Shown: piece by piece, positions 8,521-16,811 of the stretch
How positions within the stretch are numbered: position 1 is the stretch's first letter
How the letters are laid out: each line of letters opens with the position of its first letter
Source of the DNA: Archangium sp.
GTDB lineage: Bacteria; Myxococcota; Myxococcia; Myxococcales; Myxococcaceae
DNA: 64,000 nt
Assembly (NCBI GenBank): GCA_030681645.1
Contig: JAUXRX010000049.1
Span: 62,001 to 126,000, forward strand
Reading direction: 5' to 3'
Translations under genes and position numbers: made by a program
The notes under the pieces: model-generated
Database searches by the model: none
What the model saw: only the letters and a program-made list of their open reading frames with translations
Told to the model about the DNA's origin: nothing

Positions 8521-8701
8521 TTTCGAACTCCTTGCACTTGTCCTTGCAGAAATTGATCTTGTCCGGGCTGTCCTTCTTGAGCGCCTTCTTACAAGTCTCG
8601 GTGCACTGATTGACGACGTCCACGCAGTTCGCCTCGCAGGTGTCAGCCGCGAACGCGGCACCGCTGAAAGTCACTGCGAGCCCGACGATGAGCCACTTCA
8701 T
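8492..8701 (-). CDS. Small secreted protein with four CX3C motifs
   Basis: A 69-residue protein with a signal peptide (cleavage near residue 18, AAFA-ADT) and eight cysteines in four CX3C pairs at 22/26, 33/37, 52/56 and 63/67. The spacing is symmetric: 6 residues inside each half and 14 between halves. The rest is mainly Lys, Glu, Asp and Asn and should be helical, so each half may form a helix hairpin or coil held by disulfides or metal. The ATG overlaps the upstream stop (ATGA). I know no family with this exact pattern; it resembles twin-CX3C folds only in spacing logic. Confidence 0.75.
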   Translation of the reverse strand: MKWLIVGLAVTFSGAAFAADTCEANCVDVVNQCTETCKKALKKDSPDKINFCKDKCKEFENECKKDCKK

Positions 8702-9582
8702 GGGAAAGCCTCCTGCTGCTGGTTCTTGGAATAGGTGAGGACGATGGACAGGTGGGACCCCTCGTTGCGAGCCCCGGCGATGACGGTAATTCCCGCCTTG
8801 GTGCCGACGACCGAAAATTGTGCGGCGGTCGCCGTAGATTCAGTGATGACGAAATTCCGTTCCTTGAACTGTTGTTCGAAGAAGCTGACGAACTCAGGCC
8901 CGCTCATATTCGACACCCGCGCGTAGAGCACCTCGTTGGACAGCGCCCCCTCGCCCAGGTTGACCACCTGCGGCCGGCTCGCGCCGGGTGGCAGCCGCAG
9001 CCCGCCCGGGAGCAGCGCCCGGTTGTCGAGGATCGCCTCGGGCCGCGAGGCTGAGACCAGCACCATGGTCTGCTTGTACTGCTTCATCACCGACACCATG
9101 TGGAGCAGCCCCGCCCCGCCGTCCTCCGCCTCCTCCATCCACCCGATGTAGCCCATGGTCGGGGAAAAGCTCTGCTGGGTCGCCACCCGCTTCTCCTCTT
9201 CGAAGGCCTTCGCGTAGAAGGCCAGCACCTGCTCGGGTGTGTCCTGGGTCTGAAACCACGAGATGGACGCCGGCGTGTTCTGAAGCGTGCCCCTCGAGGT
9301 GAGCTTGCGCGGGGCTGCGCCCGGGTACGGCGGAATGCCAGCCAAGGAGGCCGGATCGGGGTCCATCGCCGTCGACTGGGGTGCCACGCCCTGGGCCATC
9401 ACCTTGTTCACCTCTTCTTCGGCGATCTCTTCCGGAGACCGCACTTCCTCGCGACTGCGGGCAAGCAGCACTCCGGCCACCCCGCCCAGCACGGCGGCGA
9501 GGAGCAAGAGGCGGGCGAAGCTCCACCCGGCCTGCTTCTTCAATTGGCCGGGTACTCCCACGGGTACTTCTTCGAGCTCCAC
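8698..9582 (-). CDS. Membrane-anchored hypothetical protein of the prepilin operon
   Basis: A 294-residue protein with one membrane helix near the N-terminus (residues ~22-42, FARLLLLAAVLGGVAGVLLA) and a large periplasmic part. Two similar halves may exist (each with an FYAKAFEEE- or FFEQQFKERNF-like helix after a hydrophobic strand), but no family is recognised. The GTG start overlaps the end of the upstream TadE-like gene by 43 bases, and its stop overlaps the ATG of the CX3C gene. The context suggests a role in assembling or anchoring the pilin-like proteins; this is inference. Confidence 0.7.
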   Translation of the reverse strand: MELEEVPVGVPGQLKKQAGWSFARLLLLAAVLGGVAGVLLARSREEVRSPEEIAEEEVNKVMAQGVAPQSTAMDPDPASLAGIPPYPGAAPRKLTSRGTLQNTPASISWFQTQDTPEQVLAFYAKAFEEEKRVATQQSFSPTMGYIGWMEEAEDGGAGLLHMVSVMKQYKQTMVLVSASRPEAILDNRALLPGGLRLPPGASRPQVVNLGEGALSNEVLYARVSNMSGPEFVSFFEQQFKERNFVITESTATAAQFSVVGTKAGITVIAGARNEGSHLSIVLTYSKNQQQEAFP

Positions 9583-10718
9583 ACCGACTCGCGGGCGCTG
9601 GACACGTCAGACTGGCGATCGTCTGCCCAGCCAGAAGCAAAGCCCTCGTCGCCACCCGGCCGCCGCTTGTCCTTGCTCCACTCGACAGGAAGCGAGCCCG
9701 GGTCGTCGCCGCCCGTGCCGATGCCACCGACCCCTACGCCGTCGCGGTCAGCGCCCAGGATGATGCTCTTGTTGAGGAAGCCGTCGCTGCCGCTGATGTC
9801 GCTGTCGTTGAAGTAGTCCTGGGCGGACTTGAGCGCGTCCTTGCCGTACTGGTTGTAGTACCAGCCAGACCGCGACAGGAGCTCGTTGTAGGGCGTGTCG
9901 ATGCCGACCACGTAGCCCGGGTACGAGAACGGCCGCAGCAGCGAGGTGGCAGGCGACCAGGACATCGGGTCGACGTCGTCGATGTCGTTGAGCGCCCACG
10001 GGTCGGCCATCACCGCGAAGCTCTCGGTGCGGAGGATCCACGCGTTCTCGGACGCGCCCGCCTCGCCGTGAACGCTGTTGTCGGTGGTCTTCGCGTCGAT
10101 CTCGGTGAAGGTGGCGTTGGCACCGGCCCCGGCGTTGTTGCGGCCCTTGTTGGTGACCTGGTTCCGCCCGGCCCATTCCATGAACTTCTGGGGGAGCATG
10201 TAGTTCATGACGCCCAGCCGCGCGGTGCAGGTCACCACTCCGCCCTGGTTCCACGAGCTGCCGGTGAAGAGGGTCGCCGGGGTACCGACGAGGGTCGCGA
10301 TCGCGCCGCCGGTCTTGTCGATGCCGCAGGTGACCTGCTCGGCGCCACTGACGATCCAGCACTGGTGTGCACCACCTGCCTGGTGGTGGCTGCCCTTGGT
10401 GCCTCCGGTCGCCCCGGCGCCACCGCCGCCCATTTCACCACCCTGGCAGTCATAGCCGACGTCGAAGCTGTCGAAGGCCGCCGAGTGGTCGCAGAACTTG
10501 TAGCGGTTGAGCTTCTGGATGTCCCTCAGGTCCGACCGCATGTAGTCGTTGGTGATGTAGTCCCAGCCGGCCGTCATGGTCGGCTCCTGGTTCTCCAGCC
10601 GGTACGCGAGCAGGTCTTCCAGGAAGATGGTGTAGAGGATCAAGGGCACCAGCAGCACCATGGTGACCGCGAGTTCGACAGCTGCCGCGCCGCGGCGTCG
10701 GAACATTGAGCGCTTCAT
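9540..10718 (-). CDS. TadE-like minor prepilin
   Basis: A 392-residue protein that starts with a TadE/prepilin leader: FRRRG-AAAVELAV, with Glu at +5 after the predicted cleavage, then a hydrophobic helix (MVLLVPLILYTIFL). The long mature part (residues ~45-392) is polar, rich in Gly, Asp, Asn and Trp, with five spaced cysteines between ~75 and 170. It would be held in the inner membrane or incorporated in a Tad-type pilus. The ATG overlaps the TadG-like stop (ATGA). Confidence 0.75.
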   Translation of the reverse strand: MKRSMFRRRGAAAVELAVTMVLLVPLILYTIFLEDLLAYRLENQEPTMTAGWDYITNDYMRSDLRDIQKLNRYKFCDHSAAFDSFDVGYDCQGGEMGGGGAGATGGTKGSHHQAGGAHQCWIVSGAEQVTCGIDKTGGAIATLVGTPATLFTGSSWNQGGVVTCTARLGVMNYMLPQKFMEWAGRNQVTNKGRNNAGAGANATFTEIDAKTTDNSVHGEAGASENAWILRTESFAVMADPWALNDIDDVDPMSWSPATSLLRPFSYPGYVVGIDTPYNELLSRSGWYYNQYGKDALKSAQDYFNDSDISGSDGFLNKSIILGADRDGVGVGGIGTGGDDPGSLPVEWSKDKRRPGGDEGFASGWADDRQSDVSSARESVWSSKKYPWEYPAN

Positions 10719-12205
10719 TCGGTCACCCCTTCCACTGCAGTCTGGCCCGAGCCGATGATCTGCTGGCCCTTGGAATCGCCCACCTTGCCCAGGATTTCCT
10801 TGAGTTCGTCACGCACGAAGGGGTGAAGCTTGGCGCGCCAGAACGGATCGAACAAGTTGGGAGGCGCAGCCCAGCTGTCGATCTGGTGGAAGTAGGTCTT
10901 GGCCTTGGCGACGCCGTACCCCGTGCCCTCGGCCATGTACTTGAACTTGCCCGTCCCCGCCGGCATCTTGACCTCACCCGTCCCGTTGAGCTCCCACGGC
11001 CGCTCGGCGGGGGCGCCCTCGGTGCCCATGATGCGGAGCTCCTGGCTGATGGCGCCGTAGGTCGCGGGCTGGCCGTAGTCGGTCTCCCCGCCCTCGTTGA
11101 TGCTGCGGAAGTTCATGAAGCAGCCGCCGCTGCCGTCGCAGGGAACGCCCTCGTACTCCGGCGTCGACGGGTGCTTGCCGTTGGCCACGAAGCCGACGCC
11201 AAAGCCGTGCTTCCACTGCACGAAGACCCCGCCTGCGCCGCTCTCGGCGCTGATGGTGTTGTTGCTCACCTTCGATTTGCTGGGGAAGCCGAACTCGATG
11301 TACGTGCCCTCGCCCATGATGTCCGTCATGTTGCTGGGGTTGATGATCGGGTTCCCGATGGGGTTGAACCCGCGGTAGCCCTGGTCAGAGGCGCTGCGCC
11401 CCAGGAAGCCGCCCACCTGCCACAGCGGGCGCGCTGCCATCGCGGCGCTCTCCATGATCTTGGTGCGGTCGCTGGCGCTCTTGACCGTGCCCGCCTGCTT
11501 CCACGAAGGCGGGTCGCAGTCGTCGTCGAAGTTCGAGCCCTCGAGCGCGCAGGCAAACCCGCTGGTGTTGTACTTGGCGATCTGGGTGCTGATCGAAGCC
11601 TTGGGCGCCGTCTTCGACAGCATCATGTTGAGGGTGATGCTGGTGGTGCCGATCTCCGACTTCACCTTGTCGAGGATCTTCTTCTGGTCTTCGTTGATCT
11701 TCTTGATCATCTCGCTGTAGGCCTCGACGGCGTCCTTCCAGTCGTTGTCCTTGCCCTCGAGCTGGCTCTTCTTGCTCTTGTAGGTCTTGTTGAACTTGGC
11801 CGCGATCTTCCACGCCTGAAACGCGTGCACGCAGTGCTGGAAGTTGAACTTCGGGCACTGCGCGATCTCGATCACCCCCACGATGATGAAGGCCATCATG
11901 CCGGCCTGGTACATGTTCACGTTGTGACGGGCGAGCGCGCGCCAGGCGTGAATGCCCATCTCGGCGACGATCGCGCCGGCGATCGCGCGGTTCATGAAGG
12001 CCACCGTGTTCATGCCGCGGGCCTCGAGGGTGGCCACGGTGAACGCGTGGGCGTCAGCGGCGGCCTGGAGCCGGGTGCGCTCGTGAATGGCGTTGGCCAC
12101 CGAGAAGCTGGCCATCATCATCAGGGCGCAGGTGAGCAGGACGACACAGGCCAGTGCGAGGACCTGGCCACGGGGAGCGCGGTGCGGAAGGAGCGTTCTG
12201 GTCAT
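10715..12205 (-). CDS. TadG-like pilus assembly protein
   Basis: A 496-residue protein with an N-terminal TadG-like helix: PRGQVLALACVVLLT with a hydrophobic segment at residues ~12-40 (VLALACVVLLTCALMMMA), followed by IHERTRLQAAADAHAFTVA, the usual TadG continuation. Unlike its two TadE-like neighbours it lacks Glu at +5. The remainder is a large periplasmic region without the von Willebrand A domain found in many TadG proteins. Its ATG directly follows the TAA of the upstream gene with no spacer. Confidence 0.75.
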   Translation of the reverse strand: MTRTLLPHRAPRGQVLALACVVLLTCALMMMASFSVANAIHERTRLQAAADAHAFTVATLEARGMNTVAFMNRAIAGAIVAEMGIHAWRALARHNVNMYQAGMMAFIIVGVIEIAQCPKFNFQHCVHAFQAWKIAAKFNKTYKSKKSQLEGKDNDWKDAVEAYSEMIKKINEDQKKILDKVKSEIGTTSITLNMMLSKTAPKASISTQIAKYNTSGFACALEGSNFDDDCDPPSWKQAGTVKSASDRTKIMESAAMAARPLWQVGGFLGRSASDQGYRGFNPIGNPIINPSNMTDIMGEGTYIEFGFPSKSKVSNNTISAESGAGGVFVQWKHGFGVGFVANGKHPSTPEYEGVPCDGSGGCFMNFRSINEGGETDYGQPATYGAISQELRIMGTEGAPAERPWELNGTGEVKMPAGTGKFKYMAEGTGYGVAKAKTYFHQIDSWAAPPNLFDPFWRAKLHPFVRDELKEILGKVGDSKGQQIIGSGQTAVEGVTE

Positions 12206-13009
12206 TTAGTTCTTCTTCCAGGGAATGTGGCACTCGTTGGTGGAAGGAGGCGGATCGTTGGAGCTGAAGTTGGAGTGCATGCGCATCGAGTAGGCCGCGC
12301 GCACCGGCATGATGTAGTTGCCCCGCTCGGCCTCGCCCTGGAGCTCGGTCAGCGTCCATTGGCCGTTCGGAGCGGTGCGTTCCTCGCCGTTGTTGAAAGC
12401 GGTGTTGCCGGTCTTCATGCGGAGGTTCTTCATCGTCTGCGCACGGGCTGCCGAGGTGTTCTCGCCACGCGCCGCCCACCAGATGAAGGCGTTGGCGAAG
12501 GGGATGTAGAGCGGCATGTAGGTGGTCACCTGGATGGCGAGCTTGGTGGTCTCGAATTCCTTCCAGTCGTCGGTGTTCAGGCGGTAGTCGTCGAAGTCTT
12601 TGTTCATCGCCTTCTGGGTGAGCGGCGCGCAGACGGTGACAGTCAGCATCTTCCGGCCAAAGGCTTCCTTGTTGCGCGACATCACGTCCTGGAAAGCGGA
12701 CCGGTACTTGGAGGCCGTGCTCACGTTGTAGACCATGTGCTGCGGCTGCCGGCGCCCGTCGCCCGACCAGCGGGGGCTCGACTTGGCCATCAGCGGGAGC
12801 ATCACGGCCATCGCCGCGTTCTCCATCGTCTTGATGCTGGCCCGGTTGAGTGACCCCGCGCGCACGGCCTTGTACGCGGCGTACTTGGTGAGCAATCGTG
12901 ACTGGTGCAGGAGACCGAGTTGGATCAGCCCCAGCAGCGTGAACACGAAGAGCGGCATGACGATCGCGGTCTCGACGGCTGCCTGACCTGATTCCCGATG
13001 CTTCTTCAT
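12206..13009 (-). CDS. TadE-like prepilin, first gene of the operon
   Basis: A 267-residue protein with leader MKKHRESG-QAAVETAIV: Gly before the predicted cleavage and Glu at +5, then a hydrophobic helix (MPLFVFTLLGLIQLGLL). This is the classic TadE start, so ATG 13009 was chosen over the in-frame ATG at 13045. The mature domain (residues ~35-267) is soluble. As the first gene it probably carries the operon promoter; GATAAT lies 5 bases upstream of its ATG. Confidence 0.78.
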   Translation of the reverse strand: MKKHRESGQAAVETAIVMPLFVFTLLGLIQLGLLHQSRLLTKYAAYKAVRAGSLNRASIKTMENAAMAVMLPLMAKSSPRWSGDGRRQPQHMVYNVSTASKYRSAFQDVMSRNKEAFGRKMLTVTVCAPLTQKAMNKDFDDYRLNTDDWKEFETTKLAIQVTTYMPLYIPFANAFIWWAARGENTSAARAQTMKNLRMKTGNTAFNNGEERTAPNGQWTLTELQGEAERGNYIMPVRAAYSMRMHSNFSSNDPPPSTNECHIPWKKN

Positions 13010-13178
13010 GTGGGAATTATCGACGGGGGCCCCTCGCCCATCCATCCGTCAGGTGGCCGCAGTCGCAGGGTTTCTTCAATTACTTGAAATCACGATTCTT
13101 CAGCCCGGCGAACCGCGGCCGCTTGACGGAGGCTGGCAGCCGTCGTCGCCCGGCGGGAGTAGTATAGAGTCCCCCGCC

Positions 13179-15863
13179 ATGCGGACCTTCCACGTGGTGG
13201 CGCTCGCGTTCGCGAGCCTCGTCTTTGCTGGCTGCACCTGTCCCGGCGGCACCCAGCCCGTCAGCTGCAACAGCACCGCTGACTGCACCGGCACGCAGGT
13301 CTGCGGCGAAGGGAAGGTCTGCGTCGAGCCGACGAGCTGTCCGGCGACGCCCTGCGCGGCGGGAGACACGTGTCTGGGTGGGCGCTGTCTGCCCCCCAAC
13401 TGTCCCAACCGGACCTGCGGCGCCGACCAGGTCTGCTCGAACAACCGCTGCGTCGACGCGCTCTGCGTGGGCAAGTCGTGTCCGGGCGGCGTGTGCATTC
13501 AGGGCAGCTGCTACCAGTCGCAGTGCAACGCGAGCAGCTGCACGTCGGCTGAGGTCTGCGTCGCCGACAGCTGCATCTCGCGGAAGTGCCTGGGCGTCAC
13601 CTGCCCCGGCGATCAGCGCTGCGCTGCCGATGGCGTCTGCTACCCGCGCGGTGGCTTCGGAGGCGGCAGTGGCACGGGCCCCGCTCCCGGTACGGGTGGC
13701 GGCACGGGTACGGGTGGCGGCACGGGCACGGGCGGCGGCACCGGCACGGGTGGCGGCACCGGCGGCGGCACCGGCACGGGCGGCGGCACCGGTACGGGTG
13801 GCGGCACCGGCACGGGCAACCTCGCGTGCATGAGCAACTGCACCCCGGTGCAGGTCTGCATCAACAACACCTGCGTCGAAGCGCGCTGCGTGGGCGTCAG
13901 CTGCCCTGCGGGCAACAGCTGCAGCGCGGGCGTGTGCGTCGGCTCGCAGTGTGGTGCGGGCGGGACCGACTGCCCCCCGGGCCAGGCGTGTGGCGCGAGC
14001 GGCTCGTGCGTCGACGCGGCCTGCGCTCTCGTCTCCTGTCCCAACGGGTATGTCTGCCAATCCGGTCTCTGCTTCGCCAGTAGCGCTGGCAACGGTGGCG
14101 GGACCGGCGGCACCGGTGGCGGCACCGGCACGGGCGGCGGCACCGGCGGCGGCACCGGGACCGGCGGCGGCACCGGGACGGGTGGCGGCACCGGGACGGG
14201 CGGCGGCACTGGCACGGGTGGCGGCACCGGCACGGGCGGCGGCACCGGCACGGGCGGCGGCACCGGCACGGGCGGCGGCACCGGCACAGGTGGCGGGAGC
14301 GGGACTGGCGGAGCGGGCGGGACGGGCGGCGGGACGGGCTACGTCCGCGGGCCCGACGGCGGCGTCATCGGCATCGCCGGCCCCGACGGCGGCCTCGTCT
14401 TCCTCCCTGACGGTGGTGTGGTCGGTGGTCCGTGCCTACCCTCGCAGTGCTCCGAGGTTGCCTGTGGAGACGGCCTCGACAACGACGGCAGCGGCCAGGC
14501 GGACTGCGCCGATCCCGCGTGCAACTACCTCTCGTGCAACGACGCGAACACCTGCACGCAGGGGGACCGCTGCCAGGCCTTCAGCTGCGTCGGACAGACG
14601 ACGGTCACCTGCCCTGCGCCCGGTACGTGCGACAAGCCGGGACCGACGTGCATCGGCACCACCTGCGTCTTCGCGCCCAACGTGGGCGCCAGCTGTGGCT
14701 CGGGGAACGTCTGCCTGCCTGATCGCACCTGCGGGGTGATCCCCGGGATGGGCCAGTTCAACTTCACCCCGTCGAACTTCGACCCCACGATGATCGCCGT
14801 GACCCAGGACCGGGTGGTGATCGCCGGCGCCGCTGGCTTCGACACCAGCACGAACACGTTCACCGGCACCTGGCCGACCATTCGGCCCATGGTGACGCAG
14901 GTCACCACGCCGAACGGGCCCGCGGTGGTGCTGGCGGCGGAAGGGTTCGACGTGAACGGAGGCGCTTCACTGCGCGTGGTGGGCGACAAGCCGCTCATCA
15001 TCGCGGCGACCGAGACCGTCGAGATCTACGGCACCATCGACGTCTCGGCAGCGTGGGTCGGCAACACGCCCGTTCCGGGCCCCGGCGGAGGCGTGAACTG
15101 CGGCGCGGCCAACGGCAGCTCGGGAGGCGGCACCATCGACAGCGCAGGCGGCGGCGGCGCAGGCGGCGTGCACGGCCCGGGCGGCCCGGGAGGCGGGGGC
15201 AGCGTGTTCACCATGGGCTCGGTCGGCGGCACGCAGCGGGCGTTTGGCGCCGCGGGAGACCTGGTGCCCGGCTGCAACGGCGGCAACGGCGGTAACGGCG
15301 GCGGCCTGGGCGGAGCCGGCGGCGGCGCGATTCAGATCACCGCGGGCTACGGCATCTTCGTCTCCGGTGGCGCCATCTTCGCCAACGGCATCGGTGGCCG
15401 CGGCGGCGTCGGGACCGTCACCGGCGGCGGCGGTGGTGGCTCAGGCGGCACGATCCTCCTCGAGTCGCCCAACGTCACCGCACAGAACTCGCTCCTCATC
15501 GCGGCCGGTGGTGGCGGCGGCGAAGGCGCGGGCCGGCTCTCCTTTGGCCGCGACGGCTCCGATGGGGCGCGCGGCTATTCCTTCTGGGGCGCGGCGGGCG
15601 GCGGTGGCTTCAGCGGCAACGGCGGCAACGGCGGGCAAGGCGGCGCTCGCAACAACCAGGCGTACCCGGGCCAGCCTGGCACCCGGTACTTCGACGAGGG
15701 GGGCAACTCGAACTTCGACGCCGGTGGCGGCGGTGGTGGTGGCGCGGCCGGCAAGCTGCGCGCGACCATCACTCCTGGCGGCCAGTGCATCATTCCGCAC
15801 GAGCACGTGTGGCAGAGCCCCGCCCTGAGCCACAACGACGGCCCGCGGAACTGCTACTACTGA
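13179..15863 (+). CDS. Large Cys-rich, Gly-rich repeat lipoprotein
   Basis: An 894-residue protein with a lipoprotein signal (LVFAGC, Cys19). Residues ~20-160 hold Cys-rich repeats of the pattern C-x(3-6)-C-x(2)-G-x(2)-C-x(3)-C, resembling EGF-like or myxobacterial Cys-rich modules. Two Gly-Thr repeat tracts (encoded at 13691-13818 and 14095-14340) flank another Cys-rich segment. A further Cys-rich segment (~425-520) is followed by a Gly/Asn/Ala-rich C-terminal region (~620-860) of likely beta-solenoid or extended fold. It is probably a surface adhesin or structural protein. It is divergent from the prepilin operon. ATG 13179 was chosen because it starts the lipoprotein signal. Confidence 0.8.
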   Translation: MRTFHVVALAFASLVFAGCTCPGGTQPVSCNSTADCTGTQVCGEGKVCVEPTSCPATPCAAGDTCLGGRCLPPNCPNRTCGADQVCSNNRCVDALCVGKSCPGGVCIQGSCYQSQCNASSCTSAEVCVADSCISRKCLGVTCPGDQRCAADGVCYPRGGFGGGSGTGPAPGTGGGTGTGGGTGTGGGTGTGGGTGGGTGTGGGTGTGGGTGTGNLACMSNCTPVQVCINNTCVEARCVGVSCPAGNSCSAGVCVGSQCGAGGTDCPPGQACGASGSCVDAACALVSCPNGYVCQSGLCFASSAGNGGGTGGTGGGTGTGGGTGGGTGTGGGTGTGGGTGTGGGTGTGGGTGTGGGTGTGGGTGTGGGTGTGGGSGTGGAGGTGGGTGYVRGPDGGVIGIAGPDGGLVFLPDGGVVGGPCLPSQCSEVACGDGLDNDGSGQADCADPACNYLSCNDANTCTQGDRCQAFSCVGQTTVTCPAPGTCDKPGPTCIGTTCVFAPNVGASCGSGNVCLPDRTCGVIPGMGQFNFTPSNFDPTMIAVTQDRVVIAGAAGFDTSTNTFTGTWPTIRPMVTQVTTPNGPAVVLAAEGFDVNGGASLRVVGDKPLIIAATETVEIYGTIDVSAAWVGNTPVPGPGGGVNCGAANGSSGGGTIDSAGGGGAGGVHGPGGPGGGGSVFTMGSVGGTQRAFGAAGDLVPGCNGGNGGNGGGLGGAGGGAIQITAGYGIFVSGGAIFANGIGGRGGVGTVTGGGGGGSGGTILLESPNVTAQNSLLIAAGGGGGEGAGRLSFGRDGSDGARGYSFWGAAGGGGFSGNGGNGGQGGARNNQAYPGQPGTRYFDEGGNSNFDAGGGGGGGAAGKLRATITPGGQCIIPHEHVWQSPALSHNDGPRNCYY
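13691..13818 (+). repeat. Tandem repeat coding (Gly-Gly-Gly-Thr-Gly-Thr)n, block 1
   Basis: About seven imperfect copies of an 18-base unit (GGCGGCACCGGCACGGGT and close variants), coding for Gly/Thr repeats inside the lipoprotein gene. Some units are 12 bases, so copy number changes stay in frame. Confidence 0.9.
14095..14340 (+). repeat. Tandem repeat coding (Gly-Gly-Gly-Thr-Gly-Thr)n, block 2
   Basis: A longer run (about 13 units) of the same 18-base unit as block 1, with several units identical base for base around 14200-14290. Near-identity of neighbouring units points to recent expansion by slippage or recombination. Confidence 0.9.
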
Positions 15864-15901
15864 AGCTGCCAACCGTCGGCAGTCACTACGGAAAAACTCA
15901 G

Positions 15902-15987
15902 TGGCCCTCCCCGGACTCGAACCGGGACGCGGGGTCAGCCGCAGCGGATTTTGAGTCCGCCTCGTCTACCAGTTTCGACAGAGGGCC
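15902..15987 (-). tRNA. tRNA-Leu (anticodon CAA)
   Basis: Read on the minus strand, acceptor GGCCCTC pairs with GAGGGCC. The anticodon stem GCGGA/TCCGC encloses CTCAAAA (anticodon CAA, reading UUG). A long variable arm, typical of class II tRNAs, precedes the T arm GGTTCGAGTCC. The 86-base length fits tRNA-Leu. The 3' CCA is not encoded. Confidence 0.96.
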
Positions 15988-16064
15988 CTGACGCCTGGAA
16001 GACGCGCCTCATAGCAGAACCGGACATCGACGGAAGCGCGCTGAACCGCTAGAGGGGCCGGGTC

Positions 16065-16811
16065 ATGATCAATCTGGTTCTCTCCCTCGCGGCGGGCCTC
16101 GCCGTGGTGGTGCTGGTGAAGCTGGCCGGGTTCGGCCTGCTGGCCGGCATCATCCCCGGCACCATCGTCTTCCTCGCGCTCCTCGTGGTGCTGGGCCGCC
16201 GCTCGTTCACCCAGCTGCAGGCCGTCGTGCAGGGCGTGCAGGCCGAGCTGTCGAGCATGACGCCCAACAAGAAGGAGCAGCTCGCCAAGGCCGACAAGGC
16301 GGTGAAGATGCTCGAGGCCGCCCTGCCCCTGGGCAAGTGGCAGTTCCTGGTCGAGGGCGAGATCCACGGCCAGATCGGCATGATCAAGCACCTCTTCAAG
16401 GACCACGACGGCGCGCTCGCCTCGTTCAAGAAGGCCAGCGGCCGGAACTACTTCGCCAAGGCGATGCAGGCGGCGATCTACTTCCAGAAGAAGGACTTCG
16501 GCGCGATGGCCGAGTCGTTCGAGGCCGCCGTGAAGCACGGCAACAAAGAGAGCCTCATGTGGGCCGCGTACGCGTGGTGCCTCATTCAGAACAAGCAGGA
16601 CGACAAGGCCCTCAAGGTGCTCTCGCGCGGCGTCGAGGCGAACCCCAGCGACGAGAAGCTCAAGAAGGCGCTCTCGGCCCTGCAGAACGACAAGCGGCTC
16701 AAGATGTCGCCCTGGGAGCCGATGTGGTGGCAGCTGGGCCTCGAGAACCCGCCGATGCAGCAGCCGCAGTTCGTCGGCGGTGGCCGGCGCCGCGGCTTCA
16801 TGCGCCGCTGA
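16065..16811 (+). CDS. TPR-containing membrane protein
   Basis: A 248-residue protein with two hydrophobic segments at residues ~2-22 and ~24-43 (AGFGLLAGIIPGTIVFLALL), then a helical cytoplasmic domain with tetratricopeptide-like repeats (FKDHDGALASFKKAS; FGAMAESFEAAVKHG; DKALKVLSRGVEANP). TPRs bind other proteins. The C-terminus is basic (GGGRRRGFMRR). It ends 14 bases inside the convergent miaA gene. There is no Shine-Dalgarno sequence; TAGAGG lies 9 bases before the ATG. Confidence 0.78.
   Translation: MINLVLSLAAGLAVVVLVKLAGFGLLAGIIPGTIVFLALLVVLGRRSFTQLQAVVQGVQAELSSMTPNKKEQLAKADKAVKMLEAALPLGKWQFLVEGEIHGQIGMIKHLFKDHDGALASFKKASGRNYFAKAMQAAIYFQKKDFGAMAESFEAAVKHGNKESLMWAAYAWCLIQNKQDDKALKVLSRGVEANPSDEKLKKALSALQNDKRLKMSPWEPMWWQLGLENPPMQQPQFVGGGRRRGFMRR

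Noticed and set aside
13640-14287. A minus-strand frame coding Pro-Val-Pro-Pro repeats, like a cell-wall protein
   Set aside because: It is the reverse translation of the Gly-Thr repeat; the plus frame has a lipoprotein signal and Cys-rich modules.
14095-14340. Possible CRISPR array
   Set aside because: The repeats are contiguous 18-base coding units without spacers, in frame inside a lipoprotein gene.
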